64,000 nucleotides of DNA from Maricaulis sp947259345 (lineage in GTDB: Bacteria > Pseudomonadota > Alphaproteobacteria > Caulobacterales > Maricaulaceae): positions 682,001 to 746,000 of the forward strand of contig OZ244254.1 in NCBI GenBank assembly GCA_965217205.1. The letters are read 5' to 3'. Made by a program: the position numbers and the translations under genes. Below, piece by piece: positions 51,928 through 60,747 of this stretch. Under the pieces are notes generated by a model, which was not told the DNA's origin, made no database searches, and saw only the letters and a list, made by a program, of their open reading frames with translations. Within the stretch, counting starts at the first letter, position 1, and every line of letters begins with the position of its first letter.

Positions 51928-52116
51928 ATGTATCAGGGTGAACCGACTCATAACGCGCGCTCCGCGAATCGTTCGATTCGCATGCTCCCGTTCGCACTTG
52001 CAGCAGGTTTGGGGGTGTATTTGCTCGCCCATCTCGCAGGTGCGGGGGCCACTTGGTCACCGGTTTGTGCGGCGATTGCGGGCGGTTGGACGCTGGGTCG
52101 ACTGACGCGGCGCTAG
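51928..52116 (+). CDS. Possible small membrane protein
   Basis: A 62-codon frame from ATG 51928 with a hydrophobic segment ('LPFALAAGLGVYLLAHLAG') and a second weak one, then a basic tail. It is divergent from the HU gene and ends 4 bp from the end of the membrane-protein gene on the minus strand. There is no clear ribosome site, and I know no relative, so this is a moderate call. Confidence 0.45.
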   Translation: MYQGEPTHNARSANRSIRMLPFALAAGLGVYLLAHLAGAGATWSPVCAAIAGGWTLGRLTRR

Positions 52117-52119
52117 CTG

Positions 52120-52869
52120 TCAGGGCGCCGCGTTGGCCGCCGCAGCCTGCAGGCTTGTCACGGCATGGTTCATGCTGATGCCGACTGTGATCATTCCCGC
52201 GATCATCAACAGGACGAGAATGACGCAGCTGATCAGGGTCGCCTTCGCGATCCGTCCGGCGGTGCCCGATGCGAGGACCTCCGGCGCGCCGCGAAACAGT
52301 GTCAGCCAATAGACCATCCAGATCGGAATCAGTGACCAAAGCCCCAGCTGCGGGAAGCGGACCAGTATCGGGAACAGGGCAAGACCCAGAAGCGATCCTG
52401 TGGCCAACACACCGAAGGTCAGATTAATACGGGCAACCCAGCTCAGCCCGCGATCGAGCGCTGCGATCAGGAAGACAGTCAGTCCCAGCGAGAAACCGAC
52501 AATGATCGGCTGCAACAGGCTGAACGTGTTGGCGTAGATTTGCGCAAAGTCGTCCATCCGCCCGTCGATCGAGTGAAGGAAGGCCGTTCGTTGGGCATCG
52601 GGCCAATTGCCGATGACTTGCCGGATCAAATCGTCCTGACCCCCGAAAAAGAAGCTGAGAAGGGCCAGGACGACCGTCAGGCCGAGCCAGAGGCGCAGGG
52701 CTGGCGTGTAAGTCTCTGTTTCACGCAGGGCGTAGGCGCGGAAAACCTGGCCCGGTCTGGCGACCAGGTCAAAGAAGGTGCGAAAGCTTCGAAAATTGAA
52801 CCCGGCAACATCCTCCAGGACTTCCTCGAGACCGGAAAGGTCCCGAGGTTTCCGCGCCCCCTCCGTCAT
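52120..52869 (-). CDS. DUF3667/Yip1-like integral membrane protein
   Basis: A 249-residue protein with a cytosolic N-terminus of about 60 residues containing 'FFDLVARPGQVFRAYALRE', then five or six transmembrane helices. Its N-terminal layout ('...RTFFDLVARPG...TPALRLWLGL') parallels the gene at 53886 ('...RTMRDYFLKPV...LSPIRVFIAL'). The family is of unknown function. Its ATG overlaps the oxidoreductase stop by ATGA, so it is translated from the same mRNA. Confidence 0.8.
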   Translation of the reverse strand: MTEGARKPRDLSGLEEVLEDVAGFNFRSFRTFFDLVARPGQVFRAYALRETETYTPALRLWLGLTVVLALLSFFFGGQDDLIRQVIGNWPDAQRTAFLHSIDGRMDDFAQIYANTFSLLQPIIVGFSLGLTVFLIAALDRGLSWVARINLTFGVLATGSLLGLALFPILVRFPQLGLWSLIPIWMVYWLTLFRGAPEVLASGTAGRIAKATLISCVILVLLMIAGMITVGISMNHAVTSLQAAAANAAP

Positions 52870-53864
52870 CAGATCTTGACCAGCATCTTGCCGGTATTCT
52901 GGCCGGTAAAGAGACCGGAGAAAGCGGCCGGCGCATTCTCGATCCCTTCCATGATCGTTTCCGCCGGCTTGATCTTGCCGGCGGCCATCCAGGCCCCGAG
53001 ATCCTTCACGAAATCACCGAACATGTCGGCATGATCGGACACGATGAAGCCGCGAATGGTCAGAGACTTGCCGACAATCTGGGTGAGATTGTCGGGCAGG
53101 GTTGCCGCGCTGGTGTCATTGTAACGCTGGATCATGCCACAGGCGGCCATGCGGCCTTTCGGACGAAGCGAGTTCAGCGCCGCCGTGAAATGCGTGCCGC
53201 CGATATTCTCGAAATAGCCGTCCACACCCTGGGGCGCGACTTCGGCGATCGCGGCGGTCAAATCGTCGGTGGCCTTGTAGTCGACGACATGGTCGGCGCC
53301 GAGCGATTTGACGAAGGCGCATTTCTCCGGTCCGCCGGCGGTGGCGATCACAGTAGCGCCCATGGCCTTGGCGAACTGGATGCCGGATGTGCCGACCGCG
53401 CCGGCGCCGCCGGACATCCACAGGGTCTCGCCTGGCTGCAGGTCGATCATGCGCTTGATACCGACATAGGCGGTCAAGCCCGGCATGCCGGCAATACCCA
53501 GAAAGGCTTGCGGCGGCAGCTGGCTGGTGTCGATCCTGGTCAGGGCTTCGCCCGGGGCCACATAACCCTCGCGCCAGCCGAACATGGAGGAGACATGATC
53601 ACCCGGCTTCAGCCCGTCGAAATTGCTCTCGACGACTTCGCCGACGGCGCCGCCTTCCATCACCTTGCCCAGCTCGAAGGGGCCGATATAGGTGCGGACA
53701 CCGCTCATGCGGCCGCGCATGTAGGGATCAACCGAGATGAAGAGATTGCGGACGAGCACCTCGCCCGGGCCCGGCGCGGGGACTTCCGTCTCCACGACGT
53801 CATAATATTTCGGATCCGGTGCGCCCTTCAGATAGGCGTTCAAATGGATTTCACGCGATTTCAT
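52869..53864 (-). CDS. NADP-dependent MDR oxidoreductase (CurA/PTGR-like)
   Basis: A 331-residue zinc-free medium-chain dehydrogenase/reductase. The start 'NLFISVDPYMRGRM' is the CurA/leukotriene B4-12-hydroxydehydrogenase signature, and the NADPH turn is 'WMSGGAGAVGTSGIQ'. Members reduce the C=C bond of alpha,beta-unsaturated ketones and aldehydes. ATG 53864 with GGGAG upstream is preferred over the TTG one codon earlier. It sits between two membrane-protein genes of one apparent family in one operon. Confidence 0.9.
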   Translation of the reverse strand: MKSREIHLNAYLKGAPDPKYYDVVETEVPAPGPGEVLVRNLFISVDPYMRGRMSGVRTYIGPFELGKVMEGGAVGEVVESNFDGLKPGDHVSSMFGWREGYVAPGEALTRIDTSQLPPQAFLGIAGMPGLTAYVGIKRMIDLQPGETLWMSGGAGAVGTSGIQFAKAMGATVIATAGGPEKCAFVKSLGADHVVDYKATDDLTAAIAEVAPQGVDGYFENIGGTHFTAALNSLRPKGRMAACGMIQRYNDTSAATLPDNLTQIVGKSLTIRGFIVSDHADMFGDFVKDLGAWMAAGKIKPAETIMEGIENAPAAFSGLFTGQNTGKMLVKI

Positions 53865-53885
53865 CAACCAACTCCCGTTTCTTTC

Positions 53886-54704
53886 TTATGGTGAGGATAG
53901 TTCGGCAAAGGCCTCCGGCGCCATCAGGGCCATGAGATGCAGGCCGAATGAGTTTTCCAGCACCCAGTCGATCGTGAAGAAGGTGCCGACCATTGTGATT
54001 AACATGGTGATTGGCAGGAGCGCGATCAGTCCCACAAGTCTCAGGGCTAGAGCGCTCGCCGATCCGCCGTACAAATGTGCCAGCAGGATGCCTGCATAGA
54101 CAAAGAAGATCACTAGCGCGATCGTCATGCCGATTGCCATCCCGGCGCCACCGAAGGTGTGTAGCGGGATAAAGGCGATCATGACGATGAAGCTGGCATT
54201 GGTGACCGCCAGATAAATCTGCAGATGGCCCCAGAGCGGGATCGACGGCCGGTAGAGTTTGAGCGCAATCAGATAAGGCATCGAGGAAAGCACGGTCAGC
54301 GGCCAAAGTGTGAGTGACTGGACCGCTTTCAATTCATCCTCGACCCTTTGCAGGGTGAGCGGGGCCTCAAATTGCACGCGCGCCGTTGTCAGCCATGCGT
54401 CGATATCGACATCGGGGTCTGCGGCGGTCATCGACTCGATCGTGGCCGTAACGGGTGTTCCAAACAAGGCGGCGGCAACAAACTGGAAGGAGAAGAGCGC
54501 GATGAAGACACGGATCGGAGACAGATAAAGTGAGTAATCGCGCGAAATGCCGGCGGTGGCGACTGTGACCGGTTTGAGGAAGTAATCCCGCATTGTCCGG
54601 AATATCCGCGCATCGACGTCAAAGACCGCGATGGAGAGGGAATCGAGCGGCGTATCGCCGTCCTGCTTGGCTGCGCCGTCCCGCTTGTCCTGATTGTCTG
54701 TCAC
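53886..54704 (-). CDS. DUF3667-like integral membrane protein, relative of the 52120 gene
   Basis: A 272-residue protein with a cytosolic start ('IFRTMRDYFLKPVTVATAG') and about five transmembrane helices. The start is probably GTG 54704: GGGGGA lies 6 nt upstream of it, while ATG 54710 would sit directly on the GGGGGA. The longer open frame upstream is noise. It is the first gene of the three-gene minus-strand unit with the oxidoreductase and its relative. No function is known. Confidence 0.75.
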   Translation of the reverse strand: MTDNQDKRDGAAKQDGDTPLDSLSIAVFDVDARIFRTMRDYFLKPVTVATAGISRDYSLYLSPIRVFIALFSFQFVAAALFGTPVTATIESMTAADPDVDIDAWLTTARVQFEAPLTLQRVEDELKAVQSLTLWPLTVLSSMPYLIALKLYRPSIPLWGHLQIYLAVTNASFIVMIAFIPLHTFGGAGMAIGMTIALVIFFVYAGILLAHLYGGSASALALRLVGLIALLPITMLITMVGTFFTIDWVLENSFGLHLMALMAPEAFAELSSP

Positions 54705-54890
54705 GCGCATTCCCCCGTCTTCCCGCCATCCTAGGGCGGGCCTGTGCCGGTGCAAGGCGTGATTGTGGGTCCGGTCGACAAGCGATTGCAGCCTCTGCCC
54801 TGCAATCGCCCGAAACAAGTGGTGATGCATGCCATGCTTGATCGTGACGGCGGCGGCGCTATGCACGGCGCCATCAAATGAGGTGAGTTC

Positions 54891-55820
54891 ATGACATCCA
54901 ATTCTCGCATCCTGCGGACCGGCATTGTCGGTGCCGGCGTGTTCGGCGGCTTCCATGCGTCGAAATACGCCGCTCATGAGCGGGTCGAGCTTGTGGGTGT
55001 CTATGAGCCGGATATCGAGCGCGCCCGCGCGCTGGCGGAAAAGCACGGCGCCAAGGGGTTCGACAATTTTGCCGAATTTCTCGGCGAGGTCGATGCCATC
55101 ACCGTGGCCAGCCCGGCCGTGCATCATTTCGAGGCTGCGGCGACAGCACTGGCCATGGGCAAGCATGTGTTGGTTGAAAAGCCGATTGCCGCATCGGTGG
55201 AGGAGGCGCGCGAGCTGATTGCGCTGGCTTCAAAGCATGGCTGTGTATTGCAGGTCGGGCATCAGGAGCGGTTTGTCTTCAACGCTATGGGTCTGTTCGC
55301 GGTCGATGCGACGCCGAAGAAAATCGCCGCCAGCCGGATGGGCCCGCCCTCTGATCGCTGCCTCGATGTTTCGGTCACGCTGGACCTGATGGTGCATGAC
55401 CTCGATCTCGTCATCGCCCTGTCCGGCGGTGCTGTGAAGACCGTGAAGGGTCTGGTCGATGAGGGTCGTTTCGGTCATCCCGATGTCGCCAAGGCGCATT
55501 TGGTCTTCGACAATGGCTGCACGGCAGACCTGATCGCCAGCCGGGTTCATCACGAGCGTGAGCGCAAGATGCGGGTCGAGTACGAGACCGGCGTGCTGGA
55601 GATCGATTTCGTCGCGAAGACTTTCGAGAATTCGACGCCTTACGAATTGAATCCCGACTTTGCGGAGGATCCCAGCGCCAGGGATTCCCTGGGTGCAAAC
55701 GTCAATGCTTTCATCGCCTCTGTGCTCGATGGCGCGCCTGTGGCGGTGCCGGGGATTGCCGGCCTGCGGGCGCTGGATGCGGCGCGGGCGGTCGATGGTG
55801 CCCGCACCTATGGCAGCTGA
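54891..55820 (+). CDS. Gfo/Idh/MocA-family oxidoreductase
   Basis: A 309-residue NAD(P)-dependent oxidoreductase. Rossmann turn 'GIVGAGVFGGFHASKYA' and the 'VLVEKPIAAS' motif with the catalytic-region Lys are visible, followed by the family's mixed C-terminal sheet. Substrates in this family are sugars, inositols or biliverdin-like molecules; none can be assigned. GAGGTGA lies 6 nt before the ATG. It is divergent from the membrane-protein operon. Confidence 0.9.
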   Translation: MTSNSRILRTGIVGAGVFGGFHASKYAAHERVELVGVYEPDIERARALAEKHGAKGFDNFAEFLGEVDAITVASPAVHHFEAAATALAMGKHVLVEKPIAASVEEARELIALASKHGCVLQVGHQERFVFNAMGLFAVDATPKKIAASRMGPPSDRCLDVSVTLDLMVHDLDLVIALSGGAVKTVKGLVDEGRFGHPDVAKAHLVFDNGCTADLIASRVHHERERKMRVEYETGVLEIDFVAKTFENSTPYELNPDFAEDPSARDSLGANVNAFIASVLDGAPVAVPGIAGLRALDAARAVDGARTYGS

Positions 55821-55905
55821 CCGGCGCCGCAGGACCGGCCAGACTCAGACCGCGATGCGCGCGAGAATACTTGCCGTTGCCCGCGGCGCGGTCTAAGTCG
55901 CGCGC

Positions 55906-57564
55906 ATGACTGATCGCATCCTGCTCGTAACCGCCCAGCTCAACCCGGTTGTTGGGGATATTGCGGGCAATCTGGCCAAGGTCCGCGCTGCCCATGCCGA
56001 GGCGCGCACGCGTGGCGGCGACATGGTCCTCTTCCCGGAAATGTTCCTGATGGGCTATCCGCCCGAGGACCTGGTGCTCAAGCCCTCAGCGGTGGAAGCC
56101 TGCCGTACAGCCCTGGACGAGCTTGCCGCGATCACTCGCGAGGGCCCGGCCATTCTCATCGGCCTGCCCTGGCGCCAGAACAAGCGCCTGCACAACGCCG
56201 TTGCGCTGCTCGATGAGGGGCGGCTGGTCGCGCTGCGCTTCAAACATGAATTGCCCAATTATGCGGTCTTCGACGAGAAGCGCGTTTTCGAGCCGGGTCC
56301 GGTGCCGGAGATCGTCAAATGGCGCGGCATCAAGCTCGGCCTGCCTATTTGCGAGGACTTGTGGCTGGGCGTCGTGCCCGAGGCGCTGATTGCGAAGGGG
56401 GCGGAGATGATCATCACCCTCAATGGATCGCCCTGGCGTCGCACGATCGAGCGCGAGCGCAACCAGGCCTTCTCCGCCTGGTTTGACAAGTGGGACAGCC
56501 CCAAGGCGATGATCTTCGTCAACCAGGTAGGCGGTCAGGACGAGCTTGTCTTCGACGGCGCTTCCTTCTCGCGCGACAGTGAGGGGCGGGAGGTCCAGCG
56601 CCTGCCGGCCTTCGAGGAATGCATCGACGCGGTCGAATGGGTGAAGACGGACAAGGGCTGGTTTGGCGCTGGCGGCAAGATGGTCTCGGTGAAGTCCGGC
56701 CTCGAGGCGGACTGGAAAGCCATGACGCTCGCCTTGCGCGATTATATCGACAAGAACGGCTTCCCCGGGGTCGTGCTGGGCATGTCCGGCGGCATCGACA
56801 GTGCCATCTCGGCGGCCATTGCCGTCGACGCCCTGGGAGCGGACAGGGTCTGGGCGGTAATGATGCCGTCGAAATACACCAGCCAGGAAAGCCTGGAAGA
56901 TGCCAAGGCCTGTGCCGAGGCGCTGGGCGTGCGCTATGACATCATCGATGTCGAGCCAACGATCGCCTCCTTCAATGCCATCCTGTCGACGCCCTTCAAG
57001 GGTACCCAGCCCGACACGACCGAGGAAAACCTGCAATCGCGGGCCCGCGGCGTGGTCTTGATGGCCCTGTCCAACAAGTTCGGGCCGATGGTCCTTTCGA
57101 CCGGCAACAAGTCGGAAATGGCGGTCGGCTATGCCACCCTCTATGGCGACATGAATGGCGGCTATAACGCCCTCAAGGACATCTACAAGACGGAAGTTTT
57201 CGAACTGGCCTGGTGGCGCAATTCGGCCAATCACCAGGTCGGCCTCGGCCCGGTCGGCCAGGTTATTCCCGAGCGCATTATCACCAAGCCACCTTCAGCC
57301 GAGCTTGCCGAGGACCAGAAGGACGAGGATAGCCTGCCGCCCTATGACGTGCTCGATGCCATCCTCTATGGTCTCGTCGAGGAAGAACGCGCGGTCCGCG
57401 ATCTGGTCGCGGACGGTCATGATGAGGCCGAGGTCAAGCGCATCGAAAACCTGCTTTACCGCGCTGAATACAAGCGCCGTCAGGCCCCGCCCGGCGTCAA
57501 GATCGGCCCCAAGAATTTCGGCCGCGACCGGAGGTATCCGATCACGAACAGGTTTCGGAACTAG
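55906..57564 (+). CDS. nadE: Glutamine-dependent NAD+ synthetase
   Basis: A 552-residue fusion of a nitrilase-type glutaminase and an NAD synthetase. The glutaminase has the Glu-Lys-Cys triad in 'FPEMFLMGYPPEDL', 'FKHELPNYAVFDE' and 'GLPICEDLWLG'. The synthetase has the ATP P-loop 'GMSGGIDSAISAA' and 'STGNKSEMAVGYAT'. It makes NAD+ from deamido-NAD+ using glutamine ammonia. The dispersed palindromic element begins 8 bp after the stop. Confidence 0.95.
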   Translation: MTDRILLVTAQLNPVVGDIAGNLAKVRAAHAEARTRGGDMVLFPEMFLMGYPPEDLVLKPSAVEACRTALDELAAITREGPAILIGLPWRQNKRLHNAVALLDEGRLVALRFKHELPNYAVFDEKRVFEPGPVPEIVKWRGIKLGLPICEDLWLGVVPEALIAKGAEMIITLNGSPWRRTIERERNQAFSAWFDKWDSPKAMIFVNQVGGQDELVFDGASFSRDSEGREVQRLPAFEECIDAVEWVKTDKGWFGAGGKMVSVKSGLEADWKAMTLALRDYIDKNGFPGVVLGMSGGIDSAISAAIAVDALGADRVWAVMMPSKYTSQESLEDAKACAEALGVRYDIIDVEPTIASFNAILSTPFKGTQPDTTEENLQSRARGVVLMALSNKFGPMVLSTGNKSEMAVGYATLYGDMNGGYNALKDIYKTEVFELAWWRNSANHQVGLGPVGQVIPERIITKPPSAELAEDQKDEDSLPPYDVLDAILYGLVEEERAVRDLVADGHDEAEVKRIENLLYRAEYKRRQAPPGVKIGPKNFGRDRRYPITNRFRN

Positions 57565-57571
57565 GGGCGAC

Positions 57572-57720
57572 GGTCCTTCCCCTTGATGGGGAAGGTGGCG
57601 CGTCGCGGAGCGATGCGTCGGACAGGTTGAGGCGCGCCATCGTTCCGACACCGACCGCCCATCACCCACTCGGTCTCGACGCTGCGCGCCGGTCCACCGC
57701 GCCCGTTGAGGGCGAGGACC
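57572..57720. repeat. 149-bp palindromic dispersed element (module B, copy 2)
   Basis: Same layout as the element at 31975-32121. It starts GGTCCTTCCCCTTGATGGGG with its internal hairpin and ends in GGGCGAGGACC, with related sequence such as 'CATCACCCACTCGGTCTCG' in the middle. The central part differs from copy 1. It starts 8 bp after nadE and could also help terminate that transcript. Confidence 0.85.
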
Positions 57721-57816
57721 TGTGCAAAGCGTACCCCTGGTGCGCATTCATCCATAAACCGCTTGCCGGGACTGCGCCGTATCCGGTCTTGGTGACCGGT
57801 TCGCGCTTTGCGCACA
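57721..57816. repeat. Degenerate module A of the compound repeat, copy 2
   Basis: TGTGCAAAGCG at 57721 pairs with GCGCTTTGCGCACA at 57803-57816 apart from a 2-nt bulge. The core 57751-57800 resembles part of the nested inverted repeat at 31748-31800 (shared 'CTGCGCCGTATCCGG' with 'TCTTG' after it). The rest of the gap up to the next gene (57817-57913) holds no feature I can name. Confidence 0.6.
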
Positions 57817-57913
57817 TGTCCAGATCCCCTGCGTCACCCTGCCTCATTCATATGGTCTGTAATTTCTGTCAAAACAGAAATGGGAAGATCAATCGAAGTA
57901 GAGGGGCTGAGAC

Positions 57914-58321
57914 ATGGTAGCGAACACGACACCAGCACCGGTCGAGGTAGATGTGGGGGCGGGTTTGAAGGCCTGGTTCGTGGCCTGCGTCGCGGTTTCG
58001 GGCACAGTCAGTCTTTTCGTCGGTATGGGCCTTGCCCCGGGCGCACCGTTTGTATTCATCATCGCACTTGTGGTGACGATGGCGCTGACCGGAATCCCCG
58101 CCATTCTCCTGGTCAATCTTGTCCGGGGCCTCGGATTGACGCGAGGTTATACCGACGCTGGCATTCCCGCCGTGCTGAGCCTGCTGGTTTCGGCGGCCTG
58201 GCTTGGCGGGGACCCGGCCGCATTCCTTTTTGCCCTGTTGGGCGCGCTCGGTGGCAGTGCCTACTGGGTCGCCGCAGGGAAACCGCGCGCAAATCAATTG
58301 ATGAATGGAGAAACCTCGTGA
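57914..58321 (+). CDS. Small four-helix membrane protein (tandem family, member 1)
   Basis: A 135-residue protein with a polar N-terminus and about four transmembrane helices, ending in the family-like 'GGSAYWVAAGKPRA'. The next two genes have the same size and a similar ending (YW-x-x-x-GRP or VRP). I know no function. It is the first of the array; its stop overlaps the GTG of member 2. Confidence 0.75.
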   Translation: MVANTTPAPVEVDVGAGLKAWFVACVAVSGTVSLFVGMGLAPGAPFVFIIALVVTMALTGIPAILLVNLVRGLGLTRGYTDAGIPAVLSLLVSAAWLGGDPAAFLFALLGALGGSAYWVAAGKPRANQLMNGETS

Positions 58322-58755
58322 CCGCGATCACACGCCCGCCCTTCAGCCTCGCCGGGACGCTCCGGAACCTGTTCGCTTGGCTCGTGGCCGCACTCCTGTC
58401 CGGTCTGGCCATCATTGTCGGGTTTGCTGTTGTCGGTGGGATTGAGGCTGGCCGACTGGACTCGCTCGACAGCGATTTCCTGGAAGCCCTCATCCCCGGC
58501 AGCCTCTTCATCGGGCTCTATGTCGCCGCGCTGACGGCGCTGCCGACTGTGATCCTGACTTGGGTGAGGCGCGCGGCCGGCTGGTACGGCCTTGCCTCCC
58601 ATCTCCTGATGGGCGCGCTGACCGGGGCGGCCACGATCCAGATTTTTGGGTTTCCGCTCCAGTACGGCCTGGAAGGCCTGCCCATGACCGGTTTCTTTGC
58701 GGCTGCAGGACTAGTCGGCGGCGTGGTGTACTGGCGGCTGTCGGTGCGGCCTTAA
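58318..58755 (+). CDS. Small four-helix membrane protein (tandem family, member 2)
   Basis: A 145-residue protein starting at GTG 58318 (GTGA overlap with the previous gene; GGAG 8 nt upstream). It has about four transmembrane helices and the ending 'GGVVYWRLSVRP'. A longer open frame upstream runs through the first gene in another frame and is rejected. The function is unknown. Confidence 0.75.
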   Translation: MTAITRPPFSLAGTLRNLFAWLVAALLSGLAIIVGFAVVGGIEAGRLDSLDSDFLEALIPGSLFIGLYVAALTALPTVILTWVRRAAGWYGLASHLLMGALTGAATIQIFGFPLQYGLEGLPMTGFFAAAGLVGGVVYWRLSVRP

Positions 58756-58811
58756 TTCGGTCGCGAGCCGTGGCTTGAGTGTCGCGCACCCGCCTCAGGA
58801 GGACACCCGCC

Positions 58812-59320
58812 ATGCCCACAGTGTTCCAGCGCTTTTTCGGTCGCAATGCGTGGCGCGCGATCGGGGCCTGGCTGCTGACCTGCTATCTGGCCGCTGTGGT
58901 GGTGATTGCCGGGTTTGCCTTCATTGGCGCGATCGATGCGGCCAGCGATCCGGGGCGGCAGGCTTACTGGGGCAGCGTCACAATGGCGCCTGTCTGGGGG
59001 CATTCGCCGGTGGTGTCACGGCTGCTGTCTCGGCGCTGCCGGTCTGGGGCTTGGTCAGTCTGTTTCGCGTCATGAAATGGTCGCGACCGCTCTGTGAGCT
59101 CGTCGCCGGTGCGCTGCTCTCGGTGGTATTTCTGCGAATGCTGGTCGGCGCCTTGGCCTTCGGCGCCGCTGCGGGACCACGGCCTTTCCCGCTTTGGCTC
59201 TATCTGGTCTTCCTCGTCATCGGCGCGGCCGCCGGCTGGTGCTATTGGCGGTTGGCCGGGCGTCCCGGACGCGCGACCGATGTGGCCGAGGAGGCGATGA
59301 AGGCGCGCATCTTCGACTAG
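58812..59320 (+). pseudogene. Frameshifted third member of the tandem membrane family
   Basis: A CAGGAGG ribosome site lies 9 nt before ATG 58812. The first ~60 codons ('WLLTCYLAAVVVIAGFAFIG') run in one frame, then family-like sequence continues one base earlier in another frame ('GAFAGGVTAAVSALPVWGL') to the ending 'CYWRLAGRPGRA'. The switch lies at the run of five G at 58996-59000: one extra G would restore a single ~169-residue protein. It could be a real broken gene, a sequencing error in the run, or -1 slippage on GGG. Confidence 0.75.
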
Positions 59321-59409
59321 CGAGCCCGCCCCCATCCGCACCCCCCGCTTGCCCCTTTGCCCTGACAGCGCTAAGCCCTGCGCCTCAATCTCTGTGAGGC
59401 TCCACGTCG

Positions 59410-60747
59410 ATGACCAAAGTCCGTTTTGCGCCCAGCCCGACCGGCAAGCTTCATGTCGGCAATGTCCGCACCGCGATCTTCAACTATCTGTTCGCGCGCA
59501 AGTCGGGTGGCACCTTTGTGCTGCGCATTGACGATACCGATGTCGAGCGCTCGACCCAGGCTTTCGAGGACGGCATCCGCGCCGACCTGACCTGGCTGGG
59601 CATTTCCTGGGACGAGACCTTCAAACAGTCTGACCGCTTTGATCGTTATGCCGCGGCGGCGGAAAAGCTGAAGGCCGAGGGCTTGCTCTACCCGTGCTAT
59701 GAGACCGGCGATGAGCTGGACCGCAAGCGTCGCCTGCAAATGGCCAATGGCCGGCCGCCGGTCTATGACCGCGCCGCTCTGGCCCTCACCGATGACGAAA
59801 AGGCCGCCTTCGAGGCTGAAGGGCGCAAGCCGCATTGGCGTTTCAAACTGTCGGGCAATCCGGTCCAGTGGGACGACATGGTGCGCGGCCATGTCTCGAT
59901 CGCGACGTCGTCCCTGTCGGACCCGATCCTGATCCGCGAGGACGGCTCCTATCTCTACACCCTGCCCAGCGTGGTCGATGATATCGAAGCCGATATCACC
60001 CACATCATCCGGGGTGAGGATCACACCACCAATTCCGGCGCCCAGATTGAAATCTTTGAAGCCCTTGGCGGCAAGGCGCCGCTCTTTGGACACCAGGCCC
60101 TGCTGGTCGGTGCCGATGGCGGCAAGTTGTCCAAGCGTCTCGGTTCGCTCGGGATCCAGGAATTGCGCGATGCGGAAGGCCTCGAGCCAATGGCGATCAT
60201 GTCGCTGCTGGCCAAGATCGGCACCTCCGACCCGGTTGACGCCTTTGCGGATGTTGACGGGCTTCTGGAAGGCTTTGACCTCGGCAAGCTGTCCCGTTCG
60301 CCGGCCCGCTTTGATGATGAAGAGCTGAAGCGTGTGAACGCCAAACTCCTGCACGCCATGCCCTATGCGGCGGCCCAGCCGCGCCTGGCCGAGCTGGGTG
60401 CCGACAAGGGCGAGGCGGTCTGGGAGGCTGTGCGTCCGAATCTGGAAATCCTGGCCGATGTGAAAGCCTGGGCCGCGCTGATCGATGGCCCGGTCACCCC
60501 GGTGATCGAGGAGGCGGACTATGCCGCGGTTGCGGCCGATTATTTGCCCGCTGGCGAGCTTGACAGTGATAGCTGGTCGGTCTGGACCAATGCCCTGAAG
60601 GAGGCCACCGGCCGCAAGGGCAAGCAACTCTTCATGCCCTTGCGGCTCATGCTGACGGGTGAACCGCGCGGTCCGGAAATGGCCGTTCTCTTGCCACTCA
60701 TCGGTCGCGAGACGGTTCTCAAGCGTTTGGCGGGTGAGGCGGCCTAA
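59410..60747 (+). CDS. gltX: Glutamyl-tRNA synthetase (second-copy, GltX2-like)
   Basis: A 445-residue class I synthetase with 'APSPTGKLHVGNVRT' (HIGH variant HVGN), 'RIDDTDVERS' and 'GKLSKRLGS' (KMSKS variant). The C-terminal anticodon-binding region is complete. Many alphaproteobacteria carry two GluRS copies, one that charges tRNA-Glu and one that mischarges tRNA-Gln for later amidation. This sequence looks more like the second type, but that is not proven. It overlaps the convergent beta-lactamase gene by 4 bp. Confidence 0.92.
   Translation: MTKVRFAPSPTGKLHVGNVRTAIFNYLFARKSGGTFVLRIDDTDVERSTQAFEDGIRADLTWLGISWDETFKQSDRFDRYAAAAEKLKAEGLLYPCYETGDELDRKRRLQMANGRPPVYDRAALALTDDEKAAFEAEGRKPHWRFKLSGNPVQWDDMVRGHVSIATSSLSDPILIREDGSYLYTLPSVVDDIEADITHIIRGEDHTTNSGAQIEIFEALGGKAPLFGHQALLVGADGGKLSKRLGSLGIQELRDAEGLEPMAIMSLLAKIGTSDPVDAFADVDGLLEGFDLGKLSRSPARFDDEELKRVNAKLLHAMPYAAAQPRLAELGADKGEAVWEAVRPNLEILADVKAWAALIDGPVTPVIEEADYAAVAADYLPAGELDSDSWSVWTNALKEATGRKGKQLFMPLRLMLTGEPRGPEMAVLLPLIGRETVLKRLAGEAA

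Noticed and set aside
57808..58755. A 315-codon frame covering the first two small membrane genes
   Set aside because: Only the part from GTG 58318 has membrane-protein sequence and a ribosome site; the first half lies out of frame over another gene.
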